DNA from: Opitutaceae bacterium | GTDB taxonomy: Bacteria > Verrucomicrobiota > Verrucomicrobiia > Opitutales > Opitutaceae | Direction of reading: 5' to 3' | NCBI GenBank assembly: GCA_016795545.1 | Contig: JAEUGX010000074.1 | Location: 1 to 64,000, forward strand | Length of the DNA stretch: 64,000 nucleotides | The notes under the pieces: model-generated | Told to the model about the DNA's origin: nothing | Seen by the model: only the letters and a program-made list of their open reading frames with translations | The model's database searches: none | Shown: one piece after another, positions 52,480-60,395 of the stretch | How positions within the stretch are numbered: position 1 is the stretch's first letter | Layout: every line of letters begins with the position of its first letter | Program-made: the position numbers and the translations under genes

Positions 52480-53373
52480 ATGAGACTGTTGCTCGTCCTG
52501 CTGTCGCTCTCCGGGCTCGCCTGGGCCCGCGCCGCGGACCACGCGCTGGTCCTCCAGACCGATTTTGGGACCAAGGACGGCGCCGTGGCCGCCATGCGGG
52601 GCGTGGCGTTCGGCGTGGATTCCCGCCTGCCGATCTTCGACCTCAGCCACGAAAACACGCCCTTCGACATCTGGGAGGCGGCCTACCGCCTGAAGCAGGC
52701 CGCGCCGTATTGGCCGCCGGGCACGGTATTTGTCTCGGTCATCGACCCCGGCGTCGGCACCGAGCGCGCGTCGGTGGTGCTGCAGACCCAGAGCGGCCAC
52801 TATTTCGTCGGTCCGGACAACGGCACGTGGACGCTCGTCGCCGAGGAGCTGGGCATCGCCGCCGTGCGCCGGATCGACGAGCGGGCGAACCGTCGCGCCG
52901 GGTCGGAGAGGAGCTACACCTTCCATGGCCGCGACATCTATGCGTTCACCGGCGCCCGGCTGGCGGCGGGCAAGATCACGTTCGCGCAGGTCGGGCCGCT
53001 GCTCGCGCCGGAGGTGGTCCGCCTGCCCTACGAGCGGGCCGCCCTCGCGGACGGCGGGCTGCGCGGCTCGATCCCGCTCATCGACTTCCACTATGGCAAC
53101 GTGTGGACCAACATCCCTGAGGCGCTCTTCCAGGAGCTGAAGCCGCAGTTCGGCGACCGGTTCGCCGTCGCCATCCACCACGACGGCCGCGAGGTCTACC
53201 GCGGCGTGCTGCCCTACGTGCGCACGTTCGGCGACGTGCCCGCAGGCGCCCCCCTGCTCTACCTCAACAGCCTGCTCAACGTCGCCTTCGCCCTGAACCG
53301 GGACAACTTCGCCCAGCGCCACGGCCTGGGCGCCGGCAGCGGGTGGTCGGTGCGGATCGAGCGGGCGCGATAG
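52480..53373 (+). CDS. SAM hydrolase/adenosyltransferase-family protein with signal peptide
   Basis: The protein of about 297 residues is of the SAM-hydroxide adenosyltransferase (DUF62/chlorinase-fluorinase) family. VLQTDFGTKDGAVAAMRGVA, VSVIDPGVGTERASVVLQTQ and FVGPDNGTWTLVAEELG are the family core, and LPYERAALADGGLRGSIPLI leads to the C-terminal beta-barrel. Cytoplasmic members hydrolyse SAM to adenosine and methionine. This one has an N-terminal signal peptide (LLLVLLSLSGLAWARAA), so it is probably exported, where SAM would not be available. Its role is unknown. Confidence 0.75.
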   Translation: MRLLLVLLSLSGLAWARAADHALVLQTDFGTKDGAVAAMRGVAFGVDSRLPIFDLSHENTPFDIWEAAYRLKQAAPYWPPGTVFVSVIDPGVGTERASVVLQTQSGHYFVGPDNGTWTLVAEELGIAAVRRIDERANRRAGSERSYTFHGRDIYAFTGARLAAGKITFAQVGPLLAPEVVRLPYERAALADGGLRGSIPLIDFHYGNVWTNIPEALFQELKPQFGDRFAVAIHHDGREVYRGVLPYVRTFGDVPAGAPLLYLNSLLNVAFALNRDNFAQRHGLGAGSGWSVRIERAR

Positions 53374-53378
53374 CCCCC

Positions 53379-53394
53379 GAGCGCGGCCGCGCTC
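53379..53394. terminator. palindrome between convergent genes
   Basis: GAGCGCGGCCGCGCTC is a perfect 16-bp palindrome 6 bases after the plus-strand stop and 45 bases before the minus-strand stop. Without a T-run it is only a weak candidate terminator. Confidence 0.3.
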
Positions 53395-53438
53395 CGGTGA
53401 TTTCCTCCGGGCTTGCCTGAGTTCCCCCTGGCCCGGGA

Positions 53439-56099
53439 TCAGGAGCGGTCGTCCCGCCGGGCGCGCCGGCGGCGGGCCGCATAGGCCAGGGTGGCCCCGC
53501 CGGTGAGCAGCAGGGCCCAGGTCGAGGGTTCGGGGATCGCCTCCAGGTTGGAAAGCACGACCTTGTTGACGCCGTAGGGGCTGCCGGCGCCGTAGTTGAC
53601 CACGAAGGTGCCGAAGCCGTCGGCCGTCAGCAGGCGCGAGCCGTTCGCGATGTTGCTGAACGAGCCCAGCAGGGTGGCGGCATTGATGATCTCGAAAGTC
53701 ATCCCGAAATTCGCCGCCGTGTCGAAACCGTCGATGAACCTGACCGACAGGGCGCCGTCCAGTGTGAGCGTGCCCGTGACCGCAAGGTGATCGTGCTGCG
53801 TGCCGAGGGTCGTGCCACCGATCTCGAACAGCGCCTGCGAGGTGGACTGCAGGCTGAGGTTGCCGCCCAGGGTGAGGAGGCCGGCGGTCGCGGTCGTGCC
53901 CGGCGCCACCATCCCGGCGGTGGTCAGCGAAGGCGCATTGAGCGTGCCGCCGCCGCGCAGCAGCGAGCCGGCCCCGAAAGTCAGCGCCCCCGAGGAGCTG
54001 AGGATCGCCCCGCCGGCGATGGCGACGGTGCCCGTGTTGGCGAACCCGCCGCTGAACGCCAGGGTGCCGCTGTTGACATTGACCACCCCGGCATTGTTGA
54101 ACGGCACCAAGACCGAGGTCGTCCCGCCGTTCTTGTTATAAACGCCCGTCGCGCTGTTGACGAACGTCGTCCCGCCGATGCCGCCGTAGTCGTTGTTGAA
54201 CGCGTAGCCGTCGGCCGCGTCGGTCCACGTGCCCTGGTTGGTGATCGTGCCGCCGCTGCCCGAGCGGAGCCGGCCGCCGGTCCACACCACCGCGCCGTCA
54301 TTGACGATCGCACGCCCGTTGAAGTTATGATCCGCGGTACCGGCGATGGTGAGCGTGCTGCCGGCGCCGATCGTGGTGGTGCCCGTGCTGTTTAGGTCGC
54401 CGTTCAGCCAGCTGAGCGTGCCCAGGAAGGTGTGCGTGCCGGCCAGCTGGCCGCCGTTGAGCAGGAAGTTCTGCACATTGACCGCACCGCTGGCCGTCAG
54501 CGTGCCCGCCGTCAGCTGCACCACCCCCGACCCCGAGCTGCGGATCGTCGACCCGGCATTGAGCGCGCCCCCGTTCAGGTTGAGGGTGCCGCCGGTCACG
54601 TCCACCAACCCGTAGTTGACCAGGATTCCGTCCAGGAAAGTAGTGACCCCCGCGGTCTTCGTGTAGACGCCCGTCGCGCTGTTGACGAACGTCGTCCCGC
54701 CGACGCCGCCGTAGTCGTTGTTGAACGCGTAGCCGTCGGCCGCGTCGGTCCACGTGCCCTGGTTGGTGATCGTGCCGCCGTTGCCCGAGCGGAGCCGGCC
54801 GCCGGTCCACACCACCGTGCCCTGATTGACGATCGCGTGCCCGTTGTAGTCGTGGTCGCTCGCGCCGGCGATGGTGAACGTGCTGCCGCTGCCGATCGTG
54901 GTGGTGCCCGTGCTGTTCAGGTCGCCGTTCAGCCAGCTGAGCGTGCCCAGGAAGGTGTGCGTGCCCGCCAGCCGGCCGCCGTTGAGCAGGAAGTTCTGCA
55001 CATTGACCGCGCCGCTGGCCGTCAGCGTGCCCGCGGTCAGCTGCACCACCCCCGACCCCGAGCTGCGGATCGTCGACCCGGCGTTGAGCGCGCCCCCGTT
55101 CAGGTTGAGCGTGCCGCCGGTCACGTCCACCAACCCGTAGTTGTTCAGGATCCCGCTCTGGAAGGTCGTGACTCCCGCGGTCTTCGTGTAGACGCCCGTC
55201 GCGCTGTTGACGAATGTCGTCCCGCCGACGCCGCCGTAGTCGTTGTTGAACGCGTAGCCGTCGGCCGCGTCGGTCCACGTGCCCTGGTTGGTGATCGTGC
55301 CGCCGTTGCCCGAGCGGAGCCGGCCGCCGGTCCAGAGCACCGCGCCGTTATTGACGATCGTGTGCCCGTTGTAGTCGTGGTCGCCGGCTCCCGAGATGGT
55401 CAGGGTGGAGCCCGCCGCGAAGGCGGTGGTGTTGGCGCTGTTCCAGGAGCCGCCCTGCCAGGTCACGGTGCTGGTGGCGGCGAGGGTGTGGTCGCCAGCC
55501 AGGTTGCCCCCGGCGAACGTGAAGTTCCGCAGGGTGACGGTGCCCGCCATGGTCAGTGTGCCGCCGGTCAGCTGCAGTGCGCCTGAGCCCGTGCTCTGGG
55601 CGACCGAACCGTCGGTGAACAGGCCGCCCGCCGAGAAATTGAGCGTGCCGCCCGTCACGTTGACGGTGCCGGCGTTGACGATGGACGTGGCGAACGTGGT
55701 GGTGCCCTGGGTCTTGTTGTAGACGGCGCCCACGCCGTTCAGGAAGCTGTAGGCGCCGTAATCCGCATTGATCGTGGAGGTGGCCTCGTCATTCCAGATG
55801 CCGTTGTTCGCGATGCTGCCGCCGCCGCGCACGCGGCCCGCGAGCCAGTTGACCGTGCCCAGGTTCGTCAGGGTGTTGGCGGCGACATTGTGGTCGCTGG
55901 TCGTCACGATATTGAGCGTGTCGAGGGCGCCGACCGTCGAGACGCCCGCAGGCGTGATGCTGCCGGACAAGAGATCCCCTCCGTTCCAGGTATAAACCAC
56001 CTGCGCCCGCAGCCCAACGGCCAAGACCGCCGGCAGCAGGACCAGGCCAAAGCGGGTCCACCAGCCGGTGGAAGAAATCGTGGATGCACCCCAGCGCAT
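53439..56099 (-). CDS. PEP-CTERM exported beta-rich protein with long tandem repeats
   Basis: The 886-residue protein has a signal peptide (GLVLLPAVLAVGLRAQVVY). A repeat region follows with four units of about 171-175 residues. Unit one is divergent; units two and three are nearly identical; unit four is truncated. Units carry the motifs LNLNGGALNAGSTIRSSGSG and GTLTASGAVNVQNFLLNGG, a right-handed beta-helix/passenger-like pattern. The C-terminus is the PEP-CTERM sorting signal, PEPSTWALLLTGGATLAYAA followed by RRRRARR, used for exosortase-dependent sorting. It probably sits at the cell surface or in the extracellular matrix. Confidence 0.88.
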   Translation of the reverse strand: MRWGASTISSTGWWTRFGLVLLPAVLAVGLRAQVVYTWNGGDLLSGSITPAGVSTVGALDTLNIVTTSDHNVAANTLTNLGTVNWLAGRVRGGGSIANNGIWNDEATSTINADYGAYSFLNGVGAVYNKTQGTTTFATSIVNAGTVNVTGGTLNFSAGGLFTDGSVAQSTGSGALQLTGGTLTMAGTVTLRNFTFAGGNLAGDHTLAATSTVTWQGGSWNSANTTAFAAGSTLTISGAGDHDYNGHTIVNNGAVLWTGGRLRSGNGGTITNQGTWTDAADGYAFNNDYGGVGGTTFVNSATGVYTKTAGVTTFQSGILNNYGLVDVTGGTLNLNGGALNAGSTIRSSGSGVVQLTAGTLTASGAVNVQNFLLNGGRLAGTHTFLGTLSWLNGDLNSTGTTTIGSGSTFTIAGASDHDYNGHAIVNQGTVVWTGGRLRSGNGGTITNQGTWTDAADGYAFNNDYGGVGGTTFVNSATGVYTKTAGVTTFLDGILVNYGLVDVTGGTLNLNGGALNAGSTIRSSGSGVVQLTAGTLTASGAVNVQNFLLNGGQLAGTHTFLGTLSWLNGDLNSTGTTTIGAGSTLTIAGTADHNFNGRAIVNDGAVVWTGGRLRSGSGGTITNQGTWTDAADGYAFNNDYGGIGGTTFVNSATGVYNKNGGTTSVLVPFNNAGVVNVNSGTLAFSGGFANTGTVAIAGGAILSSSGALTFGAGSLLRGGGTLNAPSLTTAGMVAPGTTATAGLLTLGGNLSLQSTSQALFEIGGTTLGTQHDHLAVTGTLTLDGALSVRFIDGFDTAANFGMTFEIINAATLLGSFSNIANGSRLLTADGFGTFVVNYGAGSPYGVNKVVLSNLEAIPEPSTWALLLTGGATLAYAARRRRARRDDRS
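54333..55382 (-). repeat. two near-identical 525-bp tandem repeats within the PEP-CTERM gene
   Basis: Unit boundaries (D-H codons) at 55382 and 54857 give a 525-bp period, in frame (175 codons). Repeated landmarks such as ACGCCCGTCGCGCTG recur at 54142, 54667 and 55192. A divergent 171-codon unit precedes (55895-55383) and a truncated one follows (from 54332). Near-identity at DNA level suggests recent amplification or gene conversion. Confidence 0.85.
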
Positions 56100-56193
56100 C
56101 CCGTGAATGAAGGTTCCGGCTAGGGCCGAGTCGACCTATTTTCCCCAAAAAAGCAGGTCCGGAATTCCTTTCCGATGGCGAAGGATGCCCGCC

Positions 56194-57147
56194 CTACACG
56201 TCTCGCACGCAGCGAAACCCCAGGTTGGTCGTCGCGCTGTCGGGCGTGTTGCTGCTGCGGGCGTCGACGCGGTAGCGGTTGCAGTAGCTCGCGTGGCAGA
56301 GGTAGCTGCCGCCGCGCATGACGCGGCGGTCCCCGGCGGCGGGGCCGGTCGGGTTGTCGGTCACGCCCCGGGCGTAGTAGCCCGGGTCGAACCAGTCCCA
56401 GCACCATTCCCAGACATTGCCGGTCATTTGATAGAGCCCGTAGGCGTTGGGTTTGAAGGCTTTCGCCGGCGCGGGGCCGTAATGGCCGTCGGCCACGGTG
56501 TTCTCGGTCGGAAAGCGGCCCTGCCAGACATTCATGAAATGCCGGCCGCCCGGCTCGAGCTCGTCGCCCCAGGGGAAGCGATTGCCCGGCGGCAGGCCGC
56601 TGCGGGCGGCGTACTCCCACTCGGCCTCTGTCGGCAGGCGCTTGCCCGCCCAGGCGCAGTAGGCGAGCGCGTCCTGCCACGAGACCTGGACGACCGGGTG
56701 GGCCCAGCGCTTTTTGATGTGGGAGCCCGGGCCCTCCGGATGGCGCCAGGTGGCGCCGTCGAGCCGGCACCACCATTCGCTGCCCTGGACGACGAGCCGG
56801 ACTGCCGACTCCATCTGCTTCGGGGTCAGGTGGCCGTAGAAGACGAAGGACCAGCCGAAGCGTTCCGATTCCGTCCTGTAGCCGGTGGCGTTGACGAACT
56901 CGTTGAACTGCTCGTTGGTGACGGTGCAGGCGTCGATCCAGAAGGGGGCGAGGCGCACGGGGTGGACCGGACCCTCGCCGTCGGCGGGGAAGCCATAATC
57001 ACGCTCGTTGCCCATCAGGAAATCCCCGCCCGGCAGCAGCTTCATGCCGGCGGTGGAGCCCGCCGTCACCCGCGCGAACTCCCCCGGGCCCGCGGCCGGG
57101 GCGGCGGATTTTTCGCGGGCGGGCGAGCAGCAGGCTTTGCCGTTCAT
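56194..57147 (-). CDS. formylglycine-generating enzyme (sulfatase-modifying factor)
   Basis: The 317-residue protein is cytoplasmic, with no signal peptide. PGGDFLMGNERDYGFPADGE begins the FGE fold; WCRLDGATWRHPEGPGS and YCAWAGKRLPTEAEWEYAAR are the family core. GGSYLCHASYCNRYRVDARS followed by NTPDS...NLGFRC matches the active site of true FGE, with the copper-binding cysteines at about C284 and C289. It converts the cysteine of the C-x-P-x-R motif in sulfatases into formylglycine. The sulfatase at 46.0-47.6 kb is a likely target. It starts downstream of a hairpin in its leader. Confidence 0.93.
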   Translation of the reverse strand: MNGKACCSPAREKSAAPAAGPGEFARVTAGSTAGMKLLPGGDFLMGNERDYGFPADGEGPVHPVRLAPFWIDACTVTNEQFNEFVNATGYRTESERFGWSFVFYGHLTPKQMESAVRLVVQGSEWWCRLDGATWRHPEGPGSHIKKRWAHPVVQVSWQDALAYCAWAGKRLPTEAEWEYAARSGLPPGNRFPWGDELEPGGRHFMNVWQGRFPTENTVADGHYGPAPAKAFKPNAYGLYQMTGNVWEWCWDWFDPGYYARGVTDNPTGPAAGDRRVMRGGSYLCHASYCNRYRVDARSSNTPDSATTNLGFRCVRDV

Positions 57148-57152
57148 GGGCG

Positions 57153-57324
57153 GCTCAGCGGAAGCTGAGCGGTTGAAAGTTGAAGGTCTGAGGTTGAAAG
57201 ATCGAGCCACCCGACGGCGGATGACGCGGGACTTGGCGCAACACCGCTGTCGCGGTTTCGATCTTCATTCCCCTATCGAGTGCCGTCATCCGTCCGGTCT
57301 TTCAACATTCAACCACTTTCAACC
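57153..57324. repeat. imperfect inverted repeat with GTTGAAAG-type units, plus a leader hairpin
   Basis: GCTCAGC (57153-57159) and GCTGAGC (57164-57170) form a 7-bp hairpin 5 bases upstream of the FGE start codon. Beyond it, GGTTGAAAG/GTTGAAGG/GGTTGAAAG units and GGCGGATGACG (57171-57225) are mirrored by CCGTCATCCGTCC, CTTTCAAC and CTTTCAACC (57282-57324). This is a roughly 150-bp imperfect palindrome between two minus-strand genes. Confidence 0.6.
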
Positions 57325-57340
57325 GGCCGCGGTGCGGCCC

Positions 57341-58651
57341 TCACCGGTCCGTGATCGACCCGTCGGGGAAACGGTAGAGGTCGATTTCCTTCTCCTGGTA
57401 GGGAAACTTGGCGGCCACGGTTTCGTCGAGGTCGATGCCCAGGCCCGGCCGTTCGGGCGCGAACGCGTAGCCGCGCTCGTAGCGGAAATAGCCGCCGCAG
57501 AAGAGATCGTTCCAGAACGGGTCCTGGCCGCTGCCGATCTCGAGCAGGTTGCAGTTGGGCGTGCACATGCACACGTGGAGCGACGCCAGGGTGCTGACCT
57601 CGCTCTGCGGGTTGTGCGGCGAAACGTCGACGCGGAAGGTCTCGGCCAGCGCCGCGATCTTGCGCATCTCGGAGATGCCGCCGACGTGGACGACGTCGGG
57701 CATGACCACGTCGACCAGCCGCTCGCTGCAGAGCGGGCCGAAGTCGTAGCGGCTGCACAGGCGTTCGCCGGTGGCCAGCGGCACGCGGGTCTGCTGCCGC
57801 ACCTGGCGCACCTCCGCCAGCACCTCGCTCTCCAGCTGCGTGACCTCCTCGACCCAGAGCGGGCGGAATTCCTCGACGCGGTTGCAGAATTCGATGCCCG
57901 CCTGCGGATTGGCCTTGGCATGGATCTCGACGATGATGTCGAAGTCGGGCCCGACCGCCGCGCGCACGTTGGCCAGGTGCTCGACGCCCTCGCGGATGGC
58001 GGGACGGAAGTCGACCGCCTGCCCCTTCACGGGGAAGAAGCCGCCCTTCACGCAGGTCCAGCCCTCCTGCTTGCGCAGCACCCACTGCTCGATCTCCTCC
58101 TCGGCGGACTTCACGCGGCGCTTCTTGCGGTGGCTCTCGCGAAACAGGTAGCCTTCGTGGCAGTAGATCCGCACGCGGTCGCGCGCCTTGCCGCCGAGCA
58201 GCCGCCAGATCGGCAGGCCCACGGCCTTGCCGAGGATGTCCCAGAGGGCGATCTCGATGGCGCTGAGCGCCGACATGAGCACCGGGCCGCCGCGGTAGCG
58301 CGGGCCGCGGAAGATGGCCTGCCAGTGCCGCTCGATCTCGGTGGGGTCCTTGCCCACCAGATAGCGTTTCTGCTCGAGGATGGCCGTGGACACCGTGAGG
58401 CACTTGCCGGACAGGGTGCCCTCGCCGAGGCCGGTGATGCCCTGGTTGGTGAAGATCTTCACGTAAACGTAGTTCTCGTCGTTGCCGGCGTCGACGAGGT
58501 ACGTCTTCACGTCCGTGATCCGGAGGTTGCGGACGTCATATTTCTCCTGGGTCTGGCCCAAGGTGGGAGTCGCGGCCGCGAGGCGGGGGGTGAGCGAGGC
58601 GGCGGCGGTCGCCAGGCCGGCGGTGAGGAAGGAGCGTCGGTCGAGGTTCAT
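57341..58651 (-). CDS. Tat-exported enolase-superfamily enzyme (galactonate dehydratase-like)
   Basis: The 436-residue protein starts MNLDRRSFLTAGLATAAASL, a twin-arginine signal. The barrel ligands E242 (VEIHAK), E268 (LWVEEV) and E296 (ATGER), with H346 (SPHNPQ), match the galactonate-dehydratase branch of the superfamily. It should act on an acid sugar outside the cytoplasm, which is unusual for this family. It lies between the FGE gene and the beta-helix protein gene on the same strand, with 15 bases from the palindrome region to its stop. Confidence 0.8.
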   Translation of the reverse strand: MNLDRRSFLTAGLATAAASLTPRLAAATPTLGQTQEKYDVRNLRITDVKTYLVDAGNDENYVYVKIFTNQGITGLGEGTLSGKCLTVSTAILEQKRYLVGKDPTEIERHWQAIFRGPRYRGGPVLMSALSAIEIALWDILGKAVGLPIWRLLGGKARDRVRIYCHEGYLFRESHRKKRRVKSAEEEIEQWVLRKQEGWTCVKGGFFPVKGQAVDFRPAIREGVEHLANVRAAVGPDFDIIVEIHAKANPQAGIEFCNRVEEFRPLWVEEVTQLESEVLAEVRQVRQQTRVPLATGERLCSRYDFGPLCSERLVDVVMPDVVHVGGISEMRKIAALAETFRVDVSPHNPQSEVSTLASLHVCMCTPNCNLLEIGSGQDPFWNDLFCGGYFRYERGYAFAPERPGLGIDLDETVAAKFPYQEKEIDLYRFPDGSITDR

Positions 58652-58724
58652 GGAGAAAGCGGGGCGGACGGGCGGCCGTCGCCTCCGACGAAAGGAGCCT
58701 GGAGCCCCGTGGCCAGCGAAATCA

Positions 58725-58739
58725 GCCGCCGCGGGCGGC
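58725..58739 (-). terminator. weak hairpin after the beta-helix gene
   Basis: GCCGCC (58725-58730) and GGCGGC (58734-58739) form a 6-bp stem with a 3-base loop. It is followed on the minus strand by TGATTTCGC, in the gap between two minus-strand genes. Confidence 0.3.
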
Positions 58740-58758
58740 GCTTTGGGCGCGCGCAATT

Positions 58759-60330
58759 TCACGGTGTTTCCACCGGCATGCCGGCGACGAACTCCAGGCC
58801 CGCGCCGCCGGCCAGCCCGGCCCAATCCGCGCGGTGGCCGCGCCAGTCGACCCGCAGCCCGGCGACCGGCAGGCGGTCCACGTGCCGCAGCGCGAACAGC
58901 GGGGGGCGCCCGCCCGCCGGCGGCAGGACCGCGAGCCGGATGTCGCGCAGCGCGAGGCCGGACAGCGGGGCCGCCGCCGTCCCGGCGATGACCGCCGCAT
59001 GCGCCACCTCGGCGTCCACGTCCTCGATCACGCAGTCCCGCAGCCGGAAATCGCCCCCGCCCTCGACGGGCGTGAGCCGCAGCAGCACGCCGCCGCCGGG
59101 CTCGGACGCCGCGAGCCCCAGGCGCAGGCGCCGCCAGGCGATCCGCTCGAGCCGGGCCTCGGGGTCGCGCGTCTCGACGGCGAGGCCGCGGTCGGTGTCG
59201 AAGGCCTCGCAGTCCTCGAACCGGATGTCGCGGATGGGCCCGCGCGTGAGCGAGCCCACCTTCAGCGCCGCGCCGCGGCAGTGGAGCAGCAGGCCGCGCA
59301 CGACGACGCGCTCCGCCGGCACCGGGTCCCGCGCGCAGACCAGGACGGCGTCGTCGGTGCTCTGCACGAACCCGTCGGTGAAGCGCACGTCGGAACTGCC
59401 GTCGACGGCCAGCCCGTCCTTGTGCGCGAGGAGTTTGACGCCGCGGACGTTCACGCGCGCGCTGCGGAGCACGTGGATGTTCCAGTCGCACACGTCGCGG
59501 AGCAGCAGCCCCTCCACGGTCACGTCGGCGCTGTCGCGGATCACGAGCCCGTGCAGCCCGCGGGTGACCTCCGGGCGCCGGGCGCGGAGGCTCCGGGCAT
59601 GGCCGTCGATGGTCCCGGCCCCGCTCAGGCGGACGTCGTGCGCGTCCGCCACGAGCAGGAAGTGGTCGGTGAACGCCGCCGGATCATCCACCGCACGCAG
59701 CACCGCCCCGCGCGCCAGGTGCATGCCGGTGCGGGTGCCGATCCGGAGCGGGCCGGAGCGGTACACCCCTGGCGGAAAGTGCACGGTGGTGCCGTCCGCC
59801 CGCGCGGCGGCCTCGTCGAGCAGCCGCTGCAGGTCGGCGGTGGCCGGCCGGGCGGGGTCCGGCCGGACGCCCCGCGCCACGACGTCGATGATGCGCGCCG
59901 GCGGCAGGTCCGGCCGCGCGGGCTCCGGCGCCTCGGCCAGCAGCACCAGGAAGCGGTCCGGTGCGCCGGGCGTGGCGAAGCGCAGGTAATAGCAGCCGGG
60001 CCCGGGCAGCACAAACTCCGCCCGGCCGGCGGCCAGCGTTCCGGGCACGGCGGTGCGCACGCCGCGCAGCTCCGCGCGGACGACCGGCCCGGCGGCGGCG
60101 CGCAGCTCGACCCGCGCGCCCGCCGCCGCGGGGAAGCGCGCGTGCCGGCTGGCGATTGGGGCGGGCGCAGACGGCTGCGACAGGCGCAGGGCCAGCACCG
60201 GCACCGGCCGGCCGTCGACCTCGATCCGAAGTTCGCGGTCCTCCTCGTACCCGGCCCCGGGCGGCTCGCCCGCGGCGGCGAGCGACGCGGCCCAGGCGGC
60301 CAGGAGTCCGGCGGTGCGCAGGAGGCGCAT
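58759..60330 (-). CDS. secreted right-handed beta-helix protein, GH28 (polygalacturonase)-like
   Basis: The protein of about 523 residues has a signal peptide (RTAGLLAAWAASLAAAGEPP). After an N-terminal beta-sandwich region (about 25-150) comes ADGTTVHFPPGVYRSGPLRI, the start of pectate-lyase/GH28 beta-helices, and parallel-beta repeats (LSGAGTIDGHARSL; VKLLAHKDGLAVDGSSDVRF). QSTDDAVLV carries the paired aspartates that act as catalytic acids in GH28. It probably depolymerises or trims a uronic-acid polysaccharide. It starts immediately after the terminator of the TonB receptor gene. Confidence 0.75.
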   Translation of the reverse strand: MRLLRTAGLLAAWAASLAAAGEPPGAGYEEDRELRIEVDGRPVPVLALRLSQPSAPAPIASRHARFPAAAGARVELRAAAGPVVRAELRGVRTAVPGTLAAGRAEFVLPGPGCYYLRFATPGAPDRFLVLLAEAPEPARPDLPPARIIDVVARGVRPDPARPATADLQRLLDEAAARADGTTVHFPPGVYRSGPLRIGTRTGMHLARGAVLRAVDDPAAFTDHFLLVADAHDVRLSGAGTIDGHARSLRARRPEVTRGLHGLVIRDSADVTVEGLLLRDVCDWNIHVLRSARVNVRGVKLLAHKDGLAVDGSSDVRFTDGFVQSTDDAVLVCARDPVPAERVVVRGLLLHCRGAALKVGSLTRGPIRDIRFEDCEAFDTDRGLAVETRDPEARLERIAWRRLRLGLAASEPGGGVLLRLTPVEGGGDFRLRDCVIEDVDAEVAHAAVIAGTAAAPLSGLALRDIRLAVLPPAGGRPPLFALRHVDRLPVAGLRVDWRGHRADWAGLAGGAGLEFVAGMPVETP

Positions 60331-60366
60331 GGAGAAAAGAAACAGGCCCGGCGCGGGCCGGGCCTG
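60331..60366 (-). terminator. rho-independent terminator after the TonB receptor gene
   Basis: On the minus strand CAGGCCCGGC and GCCGGGCCTG form a perfect 10-bp stem with a 4-base loop (60343-60366), followed by TTTCTTTTCT. It lies 30 bases after the receptor stop. The T-run ends at the ATG of the beta-helix protein gene, so the two genes are separated by the terminator alone. Confidence 0.8.
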
Positions 60367-60395
60367 GCGGAGAGGCAAGGGCGGCGGCGCCGCGC

